Below, in pieces: positions 1 to 7,729 of a stretch of 64,000 nt of DNA. The stretch covers positions 6,670,501 to 6,734,500 of the forward strand of contig NZ_JADBEG010000001.1 of assembly GCF_014873755.1 (NCBI RefSeq), in the 5' to 3' direction. Below the pieces are notes generated by a model. It worked only from the letters and a program-made list of their open reading frames with translations, ran no database searches and was not told the DNA's origin. The number at the start of each line of letters is the position of its first letter. The stretch's first letter is position 1. The DNA is from Amycolatopsis lexingtonensis (GTDB taxonomy: Bacteria > Actinomycetota > Actinomycetes > Mycobacteriales > Pseudonocardiaceae). A program made the translations under genes and the position numbers.

Positions 1-2
1 AC

Positions 3-311
3 TTCGACGACCACACCTACTTCCGCGACATCCACGTCACGCAGGTGCGGGTGCCGCCGTGCCCGGAGCTGCGGATCACCGCGGGGCAGGTGTCGATGCC
101 GACGGACGCGCGCCTCGAAGGCGAGCTGACCCGGTGGCTGGCCGCCAACCCGCACTTCGCCCAGCGGGACGTCGTCGTCGAGCACGGGTCGGCGCGGACG
201 TGGGGGCAGGGCTGCGCGACCCGGCAGAACATCGTGGCCGAGGCCGGCTACCTCGACAGCTTGGCGGACAGCCTGCCCGCGGCGCTGTGGAGCGTCAGCG
301 GCGGCGCGTAG
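3..311 (+). CDS. C-terminal part of an unrecognised protein
   Basis: An open frame enters from the left edge and ends at a TAG at 309-311, giving about 102 residues without an N-terminus. The fragment is hydrophilic with two Cys and a short Gly/Ala tail (SVSGGA). I recognise no domain. The frame has the strong G/C third-position bias of this genome, which supports it being coding. Its stop overlaps the end of the convergent small membrane protein gene by 17 bp. Function cannot be assigned from this piece. Confidence 0.55.
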   Translation, partial: FDDHTYFRDIHVTQVRVPPCPELRITAGQVSMPTDARLEGELTRWLAANPHFAQRDVVVEHGSARTWGQGCATRQNIVAEAGYLDSLADSLPAALWSVSGGA

Positions 312-519
312 TGAGGTGGGTCAGGCCCGCCGACAACGCGAACACCAGCCCCAGTCCGACGATGTACGGGCCGGCCAGCAGGGCGAAGCCCGCGCCGATG
401 TTGGCGTCGGGCTGATCGGACGTCGACCGGAAGCCGATCGCGCCCACCGACAGCAGGATCGCGCCCACCGTGATCAGCAGGACGGCCACCACCGCCAGGC
501 GCTTCGTGACAGGCGTCAT
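295..519 (-). CDS. Small two-helix membrane protein, function unknown
   Basis: This encodes 74 residues from an ATG at 519 preceded by a G-rich ribosome site (GGGG). Two hydrophobic stretches are visible, one after the basic start (MTPVTKRL, about residues 7-27) and one around residues 47-66, followed by a basic tail (TTRRR), so a two-span inner-membrane protein is likely. A longer upstream start is possible in the same frame, but the extra residues look non-coding and would run back across the start of the divergent acetyltransferase. The 3' end overlaps the convergent gene at the window edge. No family was recognised. Confidence 0.6.
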   Translation of the reverse strand: MTPVTKRLAVVAVLLITVGAILLSVGAIGFRSTSDQPDANIGAGFALLAGPYIVGLGLVFALSAGLTHLTTRRR

Positions 520-577
520 CCCCCCATCGTGCCCGGGCCACGGGGAATTCGCTGGACAGCGACCCCAGGATGAGGAC

Positions 578-1057
578 GTGGACTGGAAGATCACCCGGAT
601 CGACGTCGCCCACCCGGACGCCGTCGCGATCATGCGCGACTACATGGACGAAGTCGCTTCGCGCTATTACGGGCGTCCGATCACCGAAGCCGAGCTCGCG
701 CAATACGTGGCCGAAGAACCGGGCACCGACCTGGTGCCGCCCACCGGGGCGTTCCTCGTCGGGTACCTCGACGGGGACGTCGCGGGCTGTGCCGGGACCC
801 GGGTCGTCGCGCCGGGGATCAGCGAGCTGACGAAGGTCTTCGTCAAGCCGGCCCACCGGGGTACCGGCGGCGCGCCCGCGCTGGTGGCGGCCGCCGAGGA
901 AGCCGCGCGGCGACTAGGTTCCCGGCTCATGCGGCTCGACACCCGCCACGACCTGTTCGAGGCCCGCGCGCTCTACGCGAAGGTCGGCTACGCCGAGGTC
1001 GAGCCGTTCAACGACGGGCAGTTCGCCGAGCACTGGTTCTCGAAGGCCCTCAGCTGA
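578..1057 (+). CDS. GNAT-family N-acetyltransferase
   Basis: This encodes about 159 residues. It is predicted to transfer an acyl group from acetyl-CoA to an amine; the substrate is unknown. The acetyl-CoA binding signature is visible in the segment KVFVKPAHRGTGGA (the R-x-x-G-x-G/A loop), followed by the helix ALVAAAEEAARRLG. The C-terminal half has the typical GNAT end (LYAKVGYAEVEPF). I chose the GTG at 578 because AGGATGAGG lies just upstream; the open frame extends further 5' but that extension is unlike the family. Its stop overlaps the stop of the convergent MmpS-like gene by 8 bp. Confidence 0.8.
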   Translation: MDWKITRIDVAHPDAVAIMRDYMDEVASRYYGRPITEAELAQYVAEEPGTDLVPPTGAFLVGYLDGDVAGCAGTRVVAPGISELTKVFVKPAHRGTGGAPALVAAAEEAARRLGSRLMRLDTRHDLFEARALYAKVGYAEVEPFNDGQFAEHWFSKALS

Positions 1058-1508
1058 CGCAGGCGGCAACTTCGCCCGGCGCCGACTTCTGCGTCTTCAC
1101 CACGTGGCCGCCGACCGAGACGCGGCATTCGACCGCGCCGCTCCCCTGCCCGAGCAGCTGGATGGACCCGGGCGCCGCCCAGCTGAGTTCCTTCCGCCAC
1201 GGCAACGGGACCGCGAGTTCCTGGTGGACCAGGCCGAGGCCGTTCGAGTCGTAGACGACCGTCGCCGTGCCGGTGCCCGCCAGCTCGTACGTCACCTGGT
1301 AGCCGGCCGGCGCCGGCGGGGTCGACGTGTACGTCGCCGTCGCCAGGATCGTGCGCGGCGGCACCGACGACAGCGACGGCTCCCCCACCACCGCGACCGG
1401 CGGGGCCGGTGGGGACGAGCCGTCGTCGCCGAGGATGAAGCTGCCCGCGGTCACCGCGGCGATCGCGATCACGGCGATGCCGAGCCTGCCCACCAGCTGC
1501 CGGTTCAT
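1050..1508 (-). CDS. MmpS-like exported protein
   Basis: This encodes 152 residues from an ATG at 1508 with GGGAG a few bases upstream. One N-terminal membrane anchor (about residues 7-25) is followed by a Pro-rich linker and a beta-rich domain containing VTYELAGTGTATVVYD, a LPWRKELS segment and a C-terminal pair of Cys (VECRVSV and VAACVS). This is the layout of the actinobacterial MmpS family, periplasmic accessory proteins of MmpL/RND transporters. No MmpL gene lies beside it. It follows the four-gene operon ending at 1565 but is separated from it by a terminator-like hairpin, so expression may depend on readthrough. Confidence 0.7.
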   Translation of the reverse strand: MNRQLVGRLGIAVIAIAAVTAGSFILGDDGSSPPAPPVAVVGEPSLSSVPPRTILATATYTSTPPAPAGYQVTYELAGTGTATVVYDSNGLGLVHQELAVPLPWRKELSWAAPGSIQLLGQGSGAVECRVSVGGHVVKTQKSAPGEVAACVS

Positions 1509-1529
1509 GGGGACTCCCAAGGAAAAGGG

Positions 1530-1557
1530 GGCGGCCCCTCGGGCGCGAGGGGCCGCC
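1530..1557 (-). terminator. Rho-independent-type hairpin ending the 1.5-5.6 kb operon
   Basis: Perfect 11-bp arms (GGCGGCCCCTC and its complement) enclose a 6-base loop. On the minus strand the stem is followed by CCCTTTTCC, a short T tract. It lies just after the stop of the last small exported protein and before the MmpS-like gene. Confidence 0.6.
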
Positions 1558-1564
1558 GCCGGGG

Positions 1565-1783
1565 TCAGAAGGAGGGCAGGAGCTTGCCCGGGACACCGTT
1601 GACCGACTGGATCAGGCCGAGCACCGGGACGCCGAGCGGGGCGAACGTCCAGATGTTGTTCAGGCCACTGGTGTCCGGCTCGTCGACCACGACGACCCCG
1701 GGGGCATCGGCGGCCAGCGCGGGCGCGGCCGCGCCGAACAGGGCCGCACCGGTGAGGATCGCGACAGCGAGGGTCTTCTTCAT
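1565..1783 (-). CDS. Tiny exported protein (72 aa)
   Basis: This encodes 72 residues from an ATG at 1783 preceded by GGAGAG. A clear Sec signal peptide (MKKTLAVAILTGAALFGAA with cleavage near APALAA) would leave a mature peptide of about 47 residues with no Cys, containing VVVVDEPDTSG and a hydrophobic, Gly/Pro-rich end. It is the last gene of the operon that starts with the selenium-binding-protein-like gene. It starts 14 bp after the preceding small exported gene, and the two share overall design (signal peptide, short Gly/Pro/Leu-rich mature part). The function is unknown; a structural or ligand-binding accessory role is only a guess. Confidence 0.65.
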   Translation of the reverse strand: MKKTLAVAILTGAALFGAAAPALAADAPGVVVVDEPDTSGLNNIWTFAPLGVPVLGLIQSVNGVPGKLLPSF

Positions 1784-1797
1784 GGGTTCTCTCCGTT

Positions 1798-2004
1798 TCA
1801 GGAAACTGCGGTGATCAGGTCGAAGACGGGGGCGAGCAGGTCGACCGGCTGGCCGAGCGGGCCGAGCACACCGCCGAGGTCGACGCCGGGCACGAGCCAG
1901 ACGGAACCGTCGGTCGGGTCGGCCGAGGCGACACCGGCGGCGAGGCCGGTGAACGCCGTCGCCGCGACGAGCGGCAGCAGCACGCGGGCAGCGAGACGCT
2001 TCAT
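1798..2004 (-). CDS. Tiny exported protein (68 aa)
   Basis: This encodes 68 residues from an ATG at 2004, 24 bp after the stop of the membrane-protein gene, with a purine-rich site upstream. The signal peptide is MKRLAARVLLPLVAAT with a likely cut at ASA-DP. The mature part is about 40 residues (WLVPGVDLGGVLGPLGQ and on), hydrophobic and without Cys. The position between the membrane protein and the 72-aa exported protein argues for one transcript and a shared role. No family was recognised. Confidence 0.62.
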   Translation of the reverse strand: MKRLAARVLLPLVAATAFTGLAAGVASADPTDGSVWLVPGVDLGGVLGPLGQPVDLLAPVFDLITAVS

Positions 2005-2028
2005 GCTTTTCCTTTCCTTGCGGGGGTT

Positions 2029-3714
2029 TCAGCGGAGAACCGACGTGATCGGCACGATGGTTCCGTCGGGGACCCACTGGCCCGCGTAGTCGCGGTCCAT
2101 CACCATTCCGGTGGCGTGGGGTTCGGTGGGGTACATCGGCATGGCGTTGACCTGGGCGGCGGCGAAGATCTGCACGTCCCCCGCCGAGTGGTCGGCGCCC
2201 AGCCAGGTCCGGAAGCCGCCCAGTGTCGGGCTTTCGCCGCCGAAGCGGTCGCCGACCGCCACGGCGTACCCGACCGCGGTCGCCTCGCGCGGGTCGAACC
2301 GCAACGGCAGCGAAGCGCTCGCCACGGCGTTGACGATCGGCCCGTTCAGCAGCCACGGCGCCAGGTACAGCCCGTACTGGTGGGTGGGTTCGAGGCGTTG
2401 CAGCTCGGCCGCCCGCGTCATCGCGGTGTACCCGGCGGCCCAGCCGGAGACGACGACGAGCGCGGTGTCGGGCCCGGCGTCCGGCCGCACGGCGAGTCCC
2501 GTGCGCGCCGCCGTTTCCCGCACCAGCTTCGCGGCCGCGACACCGCGCGGGGAGCCGTCCTCGACCAGCGTGAGCGCGGACGGCTTCCGCCCGGCGAGGA
2601 ACTCGACGAGCTTGACCAGCGCTCCCCCGTCTTCCGGCGTCAGCGCGTCGGACGGGCAGGCGCTCAGCACGTCGGCGCGGCCGGCGACCAGGCCGCCGAG
2701 CGCCGCCGAAGCGCACTCCGGCGCGTCGGCGTCGGTGATCGCCGGGCCGGGCGCGGTCCCGGCGTCGACCTCGACGACGCTAGTCGTGTCACCGCGGCGG
2801 ATTTCCAGGTCGCTGCGGCCGGGCGGCAAGTCGACCTCGGCCCACGTGCCCTCGGCGCCGGGCCGCGCGACGGCCTTGGTGACCAGGCCCCCGCGCACGC
2901 CGGCGGACAGGTCGTCGCCCGCGCTCGCCGGGAAGTGGACGACGTTGCGGCCCGGCCGCTGCGGGCTGACGAGCACCGGGAACCCGGCCTCGTCGGCCAG
3001 CAGCGGGACGCCGGGCACGGGCAGCGGCGGGGGCGCCGGGATCGCGCCGAGCGCGCTCCACGCGACGAACCCGAGCGCGACGCCGAGCACGCCGAACCGG
3101 TAAGCGCGGGCTTTGAAGACCCCGGCGAGCACGCTCACCACGACCGGCAGCACCACGACGGCGACCACCGCGAGCCCGAAGAGCGTCGAGTAGAGCCGCC
3201 GGTCGAAGCCGAGGCCGGACAGCCCGAACCGGACCGCGCCGGCCAGGACCAGCAGGCCGCCGAGGGTGAGCGCGAGCGGCCCGGGCCGGACGGCCGCCGT
3301 CGTGACCGGCCCGAGCAGCGCGAAGCCGAACCACACGGCCGCCCCGGCGACGAACACCGTGTCGATCGCGAACTCGACGCCGGTGCCGCCGAGCGACGTC
3401 TCCAGCACGACGAGCGCCAGCAGCGCGGCCGACGTCCAGCGGGTGGCCCGAGGGAGGAGCGGCACCGCGACCGCGAGCACGACGTGGATCGCCAGCGCGA
3501 TCACGTTGACGTCGACGGCGAAAGCCGACACCACGGCGAGGAGCGCCGAAACCCCGCCGAGGACGTACAGCGTGCGAGGCGGCCGCTGTCCCGGCGGCCG
3601 CAGGAGGCCACCGCCGGCGAGGAACGCCGTGGACAGCAGCAGGGCCAGCCGGAGCACCACCGCCAGGACGTCCACAGTGGACGAACCGGTGGGCGCGGAG
3701 TGGTCGTGTTCCAT
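2029..3714 (-). CDS. Polytopic membrane protein with large extracytoplasmic C-terminal domain
   Basis: This encodes 561 residues from an ATG at 3714. The N-terminus is His-rich (MEHDHS). About eight hydrophobic spans fill residues 15-290. The remaining ~270 residues are soluble, begin with Pro-rich PAPPPLPVPGVP, and include segments such as VVVSGWAAGYTAM and a C-terminal NAMPMYPTEPHATGM. The N-terminal part recalls copper-resistance (CopD-like) membrane proteins and the His/Met-rich ends would suit metal handling, but I do not recognise the C-terminal domain. It lies 50 bp after the secreted selenium-binding-protein-like gene on the same strand and presumably works with it, for instance as a metal donor or anchor; that is inference. 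Confidence 0.7.
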   Translation of the reverse strand: MEHDHSAPTGSSTVDVLAVVLRLALLLSTAFLAGGGLLRPPGQRPPRTLYVLGGVSALLAVVSAFAVDVNVIALAIHVVLAVAVPLLPRATRWTSAALLALVVLETSLGGTGVEFAIDTVFVAGAAVWFGFALLGPVTTAAVRPGPLALTLGGLLVLAGAVRFGLSGLGFDRRLYSTLFGLAVVAVVVLPVVVSVLAGVFKARAYRFGVLGVALGFVAWSALGAIPAPPPLPVPGVPLLADEAGFPVLVSPQRPGRNVVHFPASAGDDLSAGVRGGLVTKAVARPGAEGTWAEVDLPPGRSDLEIRRGDTTSVVEVDAGTAPGPAITDADAPECASAALGGLVAGRADVLSACPSDALTPEDGGALVKLVEFLAGRKPSALTLVEDGSPRGVAAAKLVRETAARTGLAVRPDAGPDTALVVVSGWAAGYTAMTRAAELQRLEPTHQYGLYLAPWLLNGPIVNAVASASLPLRFDPREATAVGYAVAVGDRFGGESPTLGGFRTWLGADHSAGDVQIFAAAQVNAMPMYPTEPHATGMVMDRDYAGQWVPDGTIVPITSVLR

Positions 3715-3764
3715 CGGGACCTTCCGGGGAGAGGCGGGCGGGGCCACGGCCCCGCCCGCGTCGG

Positions 3765-5612
3765 CTACTTGATGTCGGCGTCCGCGACCACGAACAGCTC
3801 GGAGTGCGGCTTGGCGTTGCCGAAGTCCCCGTGCGGCCACGACTTGCGGTTGAAGTTGATGCCGACCTGGCCGGTGAACTCGTCCCGGAAGTTCGGGTCG
3901 ACCGACACCTTCCCGTCCGGGCCGAGGTTCAGCAGGTTGACCTTGTGGTCACCGTCCAAACCGGACCGGGCGACGAAGTAGTTCGACACCGCGAGGTGCT
4001 GCGGCGACGTGGTTTCGTGGTAGAAACCGTCGCTGCCGAGCGCCCAGTTGTCGTAGGCGCCCCAGTGCGGGCCCGCGCCCGGCGTGCCGGGGTTGATCGG
4101 GGCCGCGCCGACGACGGTCGGCAGGTCGCCGCCCCCGCCCTGCTGCGCCTTCGCCTTGGTGTCGACCCGGCCCTGGATGTCCTCGATCCGGTCGCCGGCG
4201 TTGACCAGCTTCTGGATGTCGAGGACGTAGACGCCGCCGGTGGTGCCGGGGTCGTCGGCCCAGAGGGTGCCCTTCTGCCGCCCGACGATCGCGCGGTAGA
4301 GGTACTTGTCGTCCGGGCTCGTCTGGATCCAGCCGCCGTTGGAGCTGGCGCCGTTCGAATCGTTGTTCGCGTAGATGGACTTGTTCGCGGCGCCGTCGTC
4401 GAACACCTCGATCCAGTGCGGCTCGGCCGCGGTGATGTCCGGCGTGTAGAACACCGCGCCGCCCTGCATGGTCTGGGCGAACGCGCCCTTGTGACCCGGC
4501 AGGTTGGTCACCGTGGTCTCCATGACCGCGCGGCTCTCGGCGTGCAGCGGGTCGGCGGGATCGGCGCGCGGGCCGTCGGCCAGGTACGACACCGACTTGA
4601 GCTTCGGGTGGTTGCGGTCGGAGATGTCCCAGGTCCGCACGGTCGGCCGGCGCAGGTACGGCGACGGCTGCTTCACCGGGTCGAGGATGATGTTGCGCGG
4701 CTCGGCGTAGTCGCTCGTGACGAGCGTGTTCAGGTCCTCGCGCGCCTGGATGCCGTGCGGGTTGGCGCAGGTCGGCGTGCCCAGCTGCGGCAGGTTGTCG
4801 CAGAGCTTCTTGTTGTCGCCCTGCGGGGTCGCCGCCGGGGACTCCGAGAGCACCTGCGCGTTCTGTCCGAAGTGGACGACTTCGCCGGGGCTGCCCGCGA
4901 AGCCGTTGCCGATCTGCGTGGAGCCGTCGGCGTAGGCGTGCGGGCCGGGGACGACCGGGCCGCCCATGTAGGTGCCATACGCGGTGCCGTCCTTGAGCAC
5001 CCAGTAGGCGTCCGGGACACTTCCGCCGAGCGTGTTGGTCGGCAGGCTGACACCCTTGAGCTTCAGCTGCGGCAACGCGCTGACGTCGAAGGCGTACGTC
5101 GCGGCGGCGAACAGCGCGCCGGCGTAGATGGTGTCGCCCTTGTGCCACACGTACTGCATGTGGTGCGGCTCGTTCTCGACGAGCGGCCCGACGGTGGCGG
5201 TGTTGACGACCTTGCCGTACGTCGGCGAACCCTGCGTCGCGTCGATGACGGCGAGGAAGTCCGGGCCGGGCAACGCGTTCTTGACCTTGTTGAGCCCGCC
5301 GCCGAGCGTGCCCGGCAGGTTCTTGACGTCCTTGACGAGCGTGTCGGCGATGTTCTCGTCACCGGCCCAGACGAGCAGCCACTTCTTGGGCGTGCCGGCC
5401 GCCGAGCGCGCGAGATCCTTGGTCACCAGGTGGTTCTGCACCCAGTACTGCTTGCCGTCGGACGCGGTCTTCGCGTCGGTGACGGTCTGGACGTCGGCGT
5501 AGGCGCCGGTGGACGAACCGGTGTACGTGACCGCACCGGCCGCGAGGGCGAGAGCCGCGGCGCCGGTCACCACCTTTCGCCACCGGCCCGGACGCGACGG
5601 AGTTGATCGCAT
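3765..5612 (-). CDS. Secreted SELENBP/methanethiol-oxidase-like beta-propeller protein
   Basis: This encodes 615 residues from an ATG at 5612 with GGGAG upstream. The N-terminus (MRSTPSRPGRWRKVVTG followed by a hydrophobic run) is an export signal. Several segments match the order and wording of the selenium-binding protein 1/methanethiol oxidase superfamily: PDFLAVIDATQGSPTYGKV, ENEPHHMQY (the conserved HH pair), NPHGIQ, RTWDIS, TSPDDKYLY, VDPNFRDEF and a C-terminal WPHGDFG. The CSSC motif of animal SELENBP1 is absent. Bacterial members with this fold are copper-dependent methanethiol oxidases using His ligands. Enzyme activity here is inferred from fold only. It is the first gene of a four-gene minus-strand operon. 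Confidence 0.72.
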   Translation of the reverse strand: MRSTPSRPGRWRKVVTGAAALALAAGAVTYTGSSTGAYADVQTVTDAKTASDGKQYWVQNHLVTKDLARSAAGTPKKWLLVWAGDENIADTLVKDVKNLPGTLGGGLNKVKNALPGPDFLAVIDATQGSPTYGKVVNTATVGPLVENEPHHMQYVWHKGDTIYAGALFAAATYAFDVSALPQLKLKGVSLPTNTLGGSVPDAYWVLKDGTAYGTYMGGPVVPGPHAYADGSTQIGNGFAGSPGEVVHFGQNAQVLSESPAATPQGDNKKLCDNLPQLGTPTCANPHGIQAREDLNTLVTSDYAEPRNIILDPVKQPSPYLRRPTVRTWDISDRNHPKLKSVSYLADGPRADPADPLHAESRAVMETTVTNLPGHKGAFAQTMQGGAVFYTPDITAAEPHWIEVFDDGAANKSIYANNDSNGASSNGGWIQTSPDDKYLYRAIVGRQKGTLWADDPGTTGGVYVLDIQKLVNAGDRIEDIQGRVDTKAKAQQGGGGDLPTVVGAAPINPGTPGAGPHWGAYDNWALGSDGFYHETTSPQHLAVSNYFVARSGLDGDHKVNLLNLGPDGKVSVDPNFRDEFTGQVGINFNRKSWPHGDFGNAKPHSELFVVADADIK

Positions 5613-5918
5613 GGTTCTCCCTATTCTGGGCAGACGGAAACCGTTGGGACACAACGGAAAGCTGACGTCAGCAGACCTGAACGGGATATTCGCCCCAAGC
5701 GGGCGACGGGTCCAGCCGTGATCAAAGAATGAGAACGAACCCGAACGGGTTAATCTCCCACGACGTGGGCCGAGTTGACGCGGCTCACTAGGCCGAATGG
5801 GTGAGCAGGGTATCTAGACCAACCGGCGGTGTCACGGTTGGTCACAATGGCGCAGCCCCGGCGCCTGAACGCCGGGGCTGCTCGTTATTCATTCGTTATG
5901 TAGTGCCGGGAACTTCGC
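5613..5918. other. Intergenic region with operon promoter and a hairpin
   Basis: About 300 bp lie between the 5' end of the propeller gene and the 3' end of the zinc-ribbon gene. It should hold the minus-strand promoter of the four-gene operon. A short inverted repeat (AACCCG, 2-base gap, CGGGTT) at 5738-5751 could be an operator. A strong hairpin is annotated separately at 5852-5881. I see no gene. Confidence 0.5.
5852..5881 (-). terminator. Hairpin terminator after the zinc-ribbon gene
   Basis: Perfect 12-bp arms (GCAGCCCCGGCG and its complement) with a 6-base loop lie 38 bp after the minus-strand stop at 5919. No T tract follows, which is common for actinobacterial terminators. Confidence 0.55.
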
Positions 5919-6560
5919 TCAGAGTTTGGCGCCGCAATCCGAGCAGAACAGCGCTCCCGGCTTGTTGCCCTCGCTCCCGCAGCCGCCGCAGCCGACCTTC
6001 AAAGCCAGGGAAGTACCGCAGGACGAGCAGAACTTGCCGCCGTCGGCCTTGAGACCGCAGCCGGGGCAGGTGACCTTGGCACGGGTGTCGAGGTCGAGGT
6101 CGGTGGTCCAGTCCTTTTCGCGGGCCTTGTCCCAGATCTGGTCGCGCTGGGCCGACGCCTGGGCGCGCGAGATCTCCTCCGCGACGCTCGGCGAGCAGCG
6201 CAGGCACTGGCCGATCTCCTCGTTCCAGCACTGGTCGTGGCACATCCAGTCGCCGCAGCCACGGCACTGCCGGAAGCTCGGCGTGATCTCCTGGACGGCG
6301 GCGGCCAGCGCCTTGTCCTTGGCCGGCGAGTTCGTCGCGCGGTCGTACCGCCACTGGTCGGCGGAGTTGCTCAGGTCGCGCAGCGTGCCGCCGAAGAACG
6401 AGCCGACGGCGCGAAGCACGCTTCGCCCGGTCTCGACGTTGTCGCGCTGGAACGCGGAGCGGAAGCCGTTCCCGCAGCGCTCGCAGCGGAACTCGAACTG
6501 GTACCCCTGCGTGTTGGAGAGGTCCGCGAAGTTGTCCGTGAAGGGCACAGAGTCAGCCAC
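5919..6560 (-). CDS. Multi-zinc-ribbon protein, function unknown
   Basis: This encodes 213 residues from a GTG at 6560. At least five Cys pairs are visible: CERCGNGF near residue 26, CRGCGDWMCHDQC near residue 98, CLRCS, then C-terminal zinc ribbons CPGCGL...CSSCGT and CGGCGS...CSDCGAKL. The N-terminus (FEFRCERCGNGFRSAFQ) resembles proteins annotated as zinc-ribbon or double-zinc-ribbon domain proteins. There is no signal peptide, so it is probably cytoplasmic. A longer frame continues upstream but its composition is unlike a protein. Its molecular role is unknown. Confidence 0.7.
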   Translation of the reverse strand: MADSVPFTDNFADLSNTQGYQFEFRCERCGNGFRSAFQRDNVETGRSVLRAVGSFFGGTLRDLSNSADQWRYDRATNSPAKDKALAAAVQEITPSFRQCRGCGDWMCHDQCWNEEIGQCLRCSPSVAEEISRAQASAQRDQIWDKAREKDWTTDLDLDTRAKVTCPGCGLKADGGKFCSSCGTSLALKVGCGGCGSEGNKPGALFCSDCGAKL

Positions 6561-6906
6561 GGCCCATCTTCGCCACCCGGCCGCGGCGCCGGGGACGAGA
6601 GATTTGCCGACAACGACGCGGCTACCAGCCGTTACGGGATGCCGGCAGGGCCAACGGAAGCAGCGCCAGAACGCCGCCGACGACCGCCACGAGCGAGTAC
6701 CCACCACCGGCAAACAGCTGTCCGGACCCCAAACCGGCCAAAGCGGACGCTGACCAGACGACCGCGTCGACGGTGCTGCCGACGCAGTTCGAAGGCCGGC
6801 CGGTGCAGCCGCCGTCCGACGACTTCGTCCGCGCGACGACGTCGGAAGGCTGGTCGTGACCGGTCTGGCGGCTGCGCGGCCGGGGCTCGGCTGATAGACG
6901 AGAGGG
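6561..6906. other. Intergenic region upstream of vanX-like gene
   Basis: About 345 bp. The part from 6622 to about 6800 reads on the minus strand like the end of an MFS transporter (annotated separately). The remainder should carry the promoter of the plus-strand dipeptidase gene and the start region of the zinc-ribbon gene. Nothing else was seen. Confidence 0.4.
6622..6800 (-). pseudogene. Possible remnant of an MFS transporter C-terminus
   Basis: A minus-strand frame ending at 6622 gives a stretch of about 45 residues (DAVVWSASALAGLGSGQLF and a following hydrophobic helix ending RNGW). This has the pattern of the last two helices of drug-efflux MFS transporters. No start and no rest of the gene is present upstream, where the dipeptidase gene lies on the other strand. 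It may be a decayed relic, or chance similarity in a short hydrophobic frame. Confidence 0.35.
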
Positions 6907-7680
6907 ATGCCGATCTTCCGCGTCTTCGCCGTCGCCCTCGCCGCCTTGGCCGGGGTCGCCGTCCCCGCTCCCGCCCGGGCCGCCCCGGCCGCCGAGTTCG
7001 TCGCGCTGTCCGACGTGGCGCCGTCGATCCGGCAGGACATCCGCTACGCGACCCGGCACAACTTCGTCGGGCAGCGGATCGACGGCTACCTCGAGCCCAC
7101 CTGCATCCTGACCCGCCAGGCGGCCGACGGCCTGCGGCAGGTCCAGGCGCAGGTGCTCCGGCAGGGCTACACGCTCAAGGTGTACGACTGCTACCGCCCG
7201 CAGCGCGCGGTCGACCACTTCGTGCGGTGGGCGAAGGACCTCGCCGACGAGAAGATGAAGGCGGAGTTCTACCCGAACGTCGAGAAGGACCGGCTGTTCG
7301 AAGACGGGTACATCGCGGAGAAGTCCGGCCACAGCCGCGGCAGCACGATGGACCTCACGCTGGTGAAGCTCCCGCCGCGCCACCAGCGGCCGTACGTTCC
7401 CGGCGAGCCGCTGAAGCCGTGCTTCGCGCCGCAGGACCAGCGGTTCCCGGACAACATGGTCGACATGGGCACGGGCTACGACTGCTTCGACCCGCTGGCC
7501 CACACGGACAACCCGGCGATCACGGGGGTGGCGCGGACGAACCGCGACGTACTGCGGAACGCGATGACGGCGGCGGGCTTCCGCAACCTGCCCGAGGAGT
7601 GGTGGCACTACACGCTGAACGGCGAGCCGTTCCCGGACACGTACTTCGACTTCCCGGTGGCCCGCTGCAGCCTGCGGTGA
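6907..7680 (+). CDS. Exported VanX-type D-alanyl-D-alanine dipeptidase
   Basis: This encodes 257 residues from an ATG at 6907. A signal peptide (MPIFRVFAVALAALAGVAV, cut near ARAAP) directs it across the membrane. The M15D/VanX motifs are present: VYDCYRP with the transition-state Arg, SGHSRGSTMDL (zinc ligands His and Asp in SxHxxGxxxD), and EEWWHY (catalytic Glu and zinc His). It should hydrolyse D-Ala-D-Ala or related dipeptides in cell-wall turnover. There is no vanH/vanA partner and the protein is exported, so a role in wall recycling is more likely than VanX-type glycopeptide resistance. A strong bidirectional terminator follows. Confidence 0.88.
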   Translation: MPIFRVFAVALAALAGVAVPAPARAAPAAEFVALSDVAPSIRQDIRYATRHNFVGQRIDGYLEPTCILTRQAADGLRQVQAQVLRQGYTLKVYDCYRPQRAVDHFVRWAKDLADEKMKAEFYPNVEKDRLFEDGYIAEKSGHSRGSTMDLTLVKLPPRHQRPYVPGEPLKPCFAPQDQRFPDNMVDMGTGYDCFDPLAHTDNPAITGVARTNRDVLRNAMTAAGFRNLPEEWWHYTLNGEPFPDTYFDFPVARCSLR

Positions 7681-7681
7681 A

Positions 7682-7716
7682 CGGCGCCCCCGGTCCACTG
7701 TGGACCGGGGGCGCCG
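7682..7716. terminator. Bidirectional terminator between vanX-like gene and the decayed gene
   Basis: Perfect 16-bp arms (CGGCGCCCCCGGTCCA and its complement) around a 3-base loop lie directly between two convergent genes, 1 bp after the dipeptidase stop. Confidence 0.75.
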
Positions 7717-7729
7717 CACCGCCGGGACG

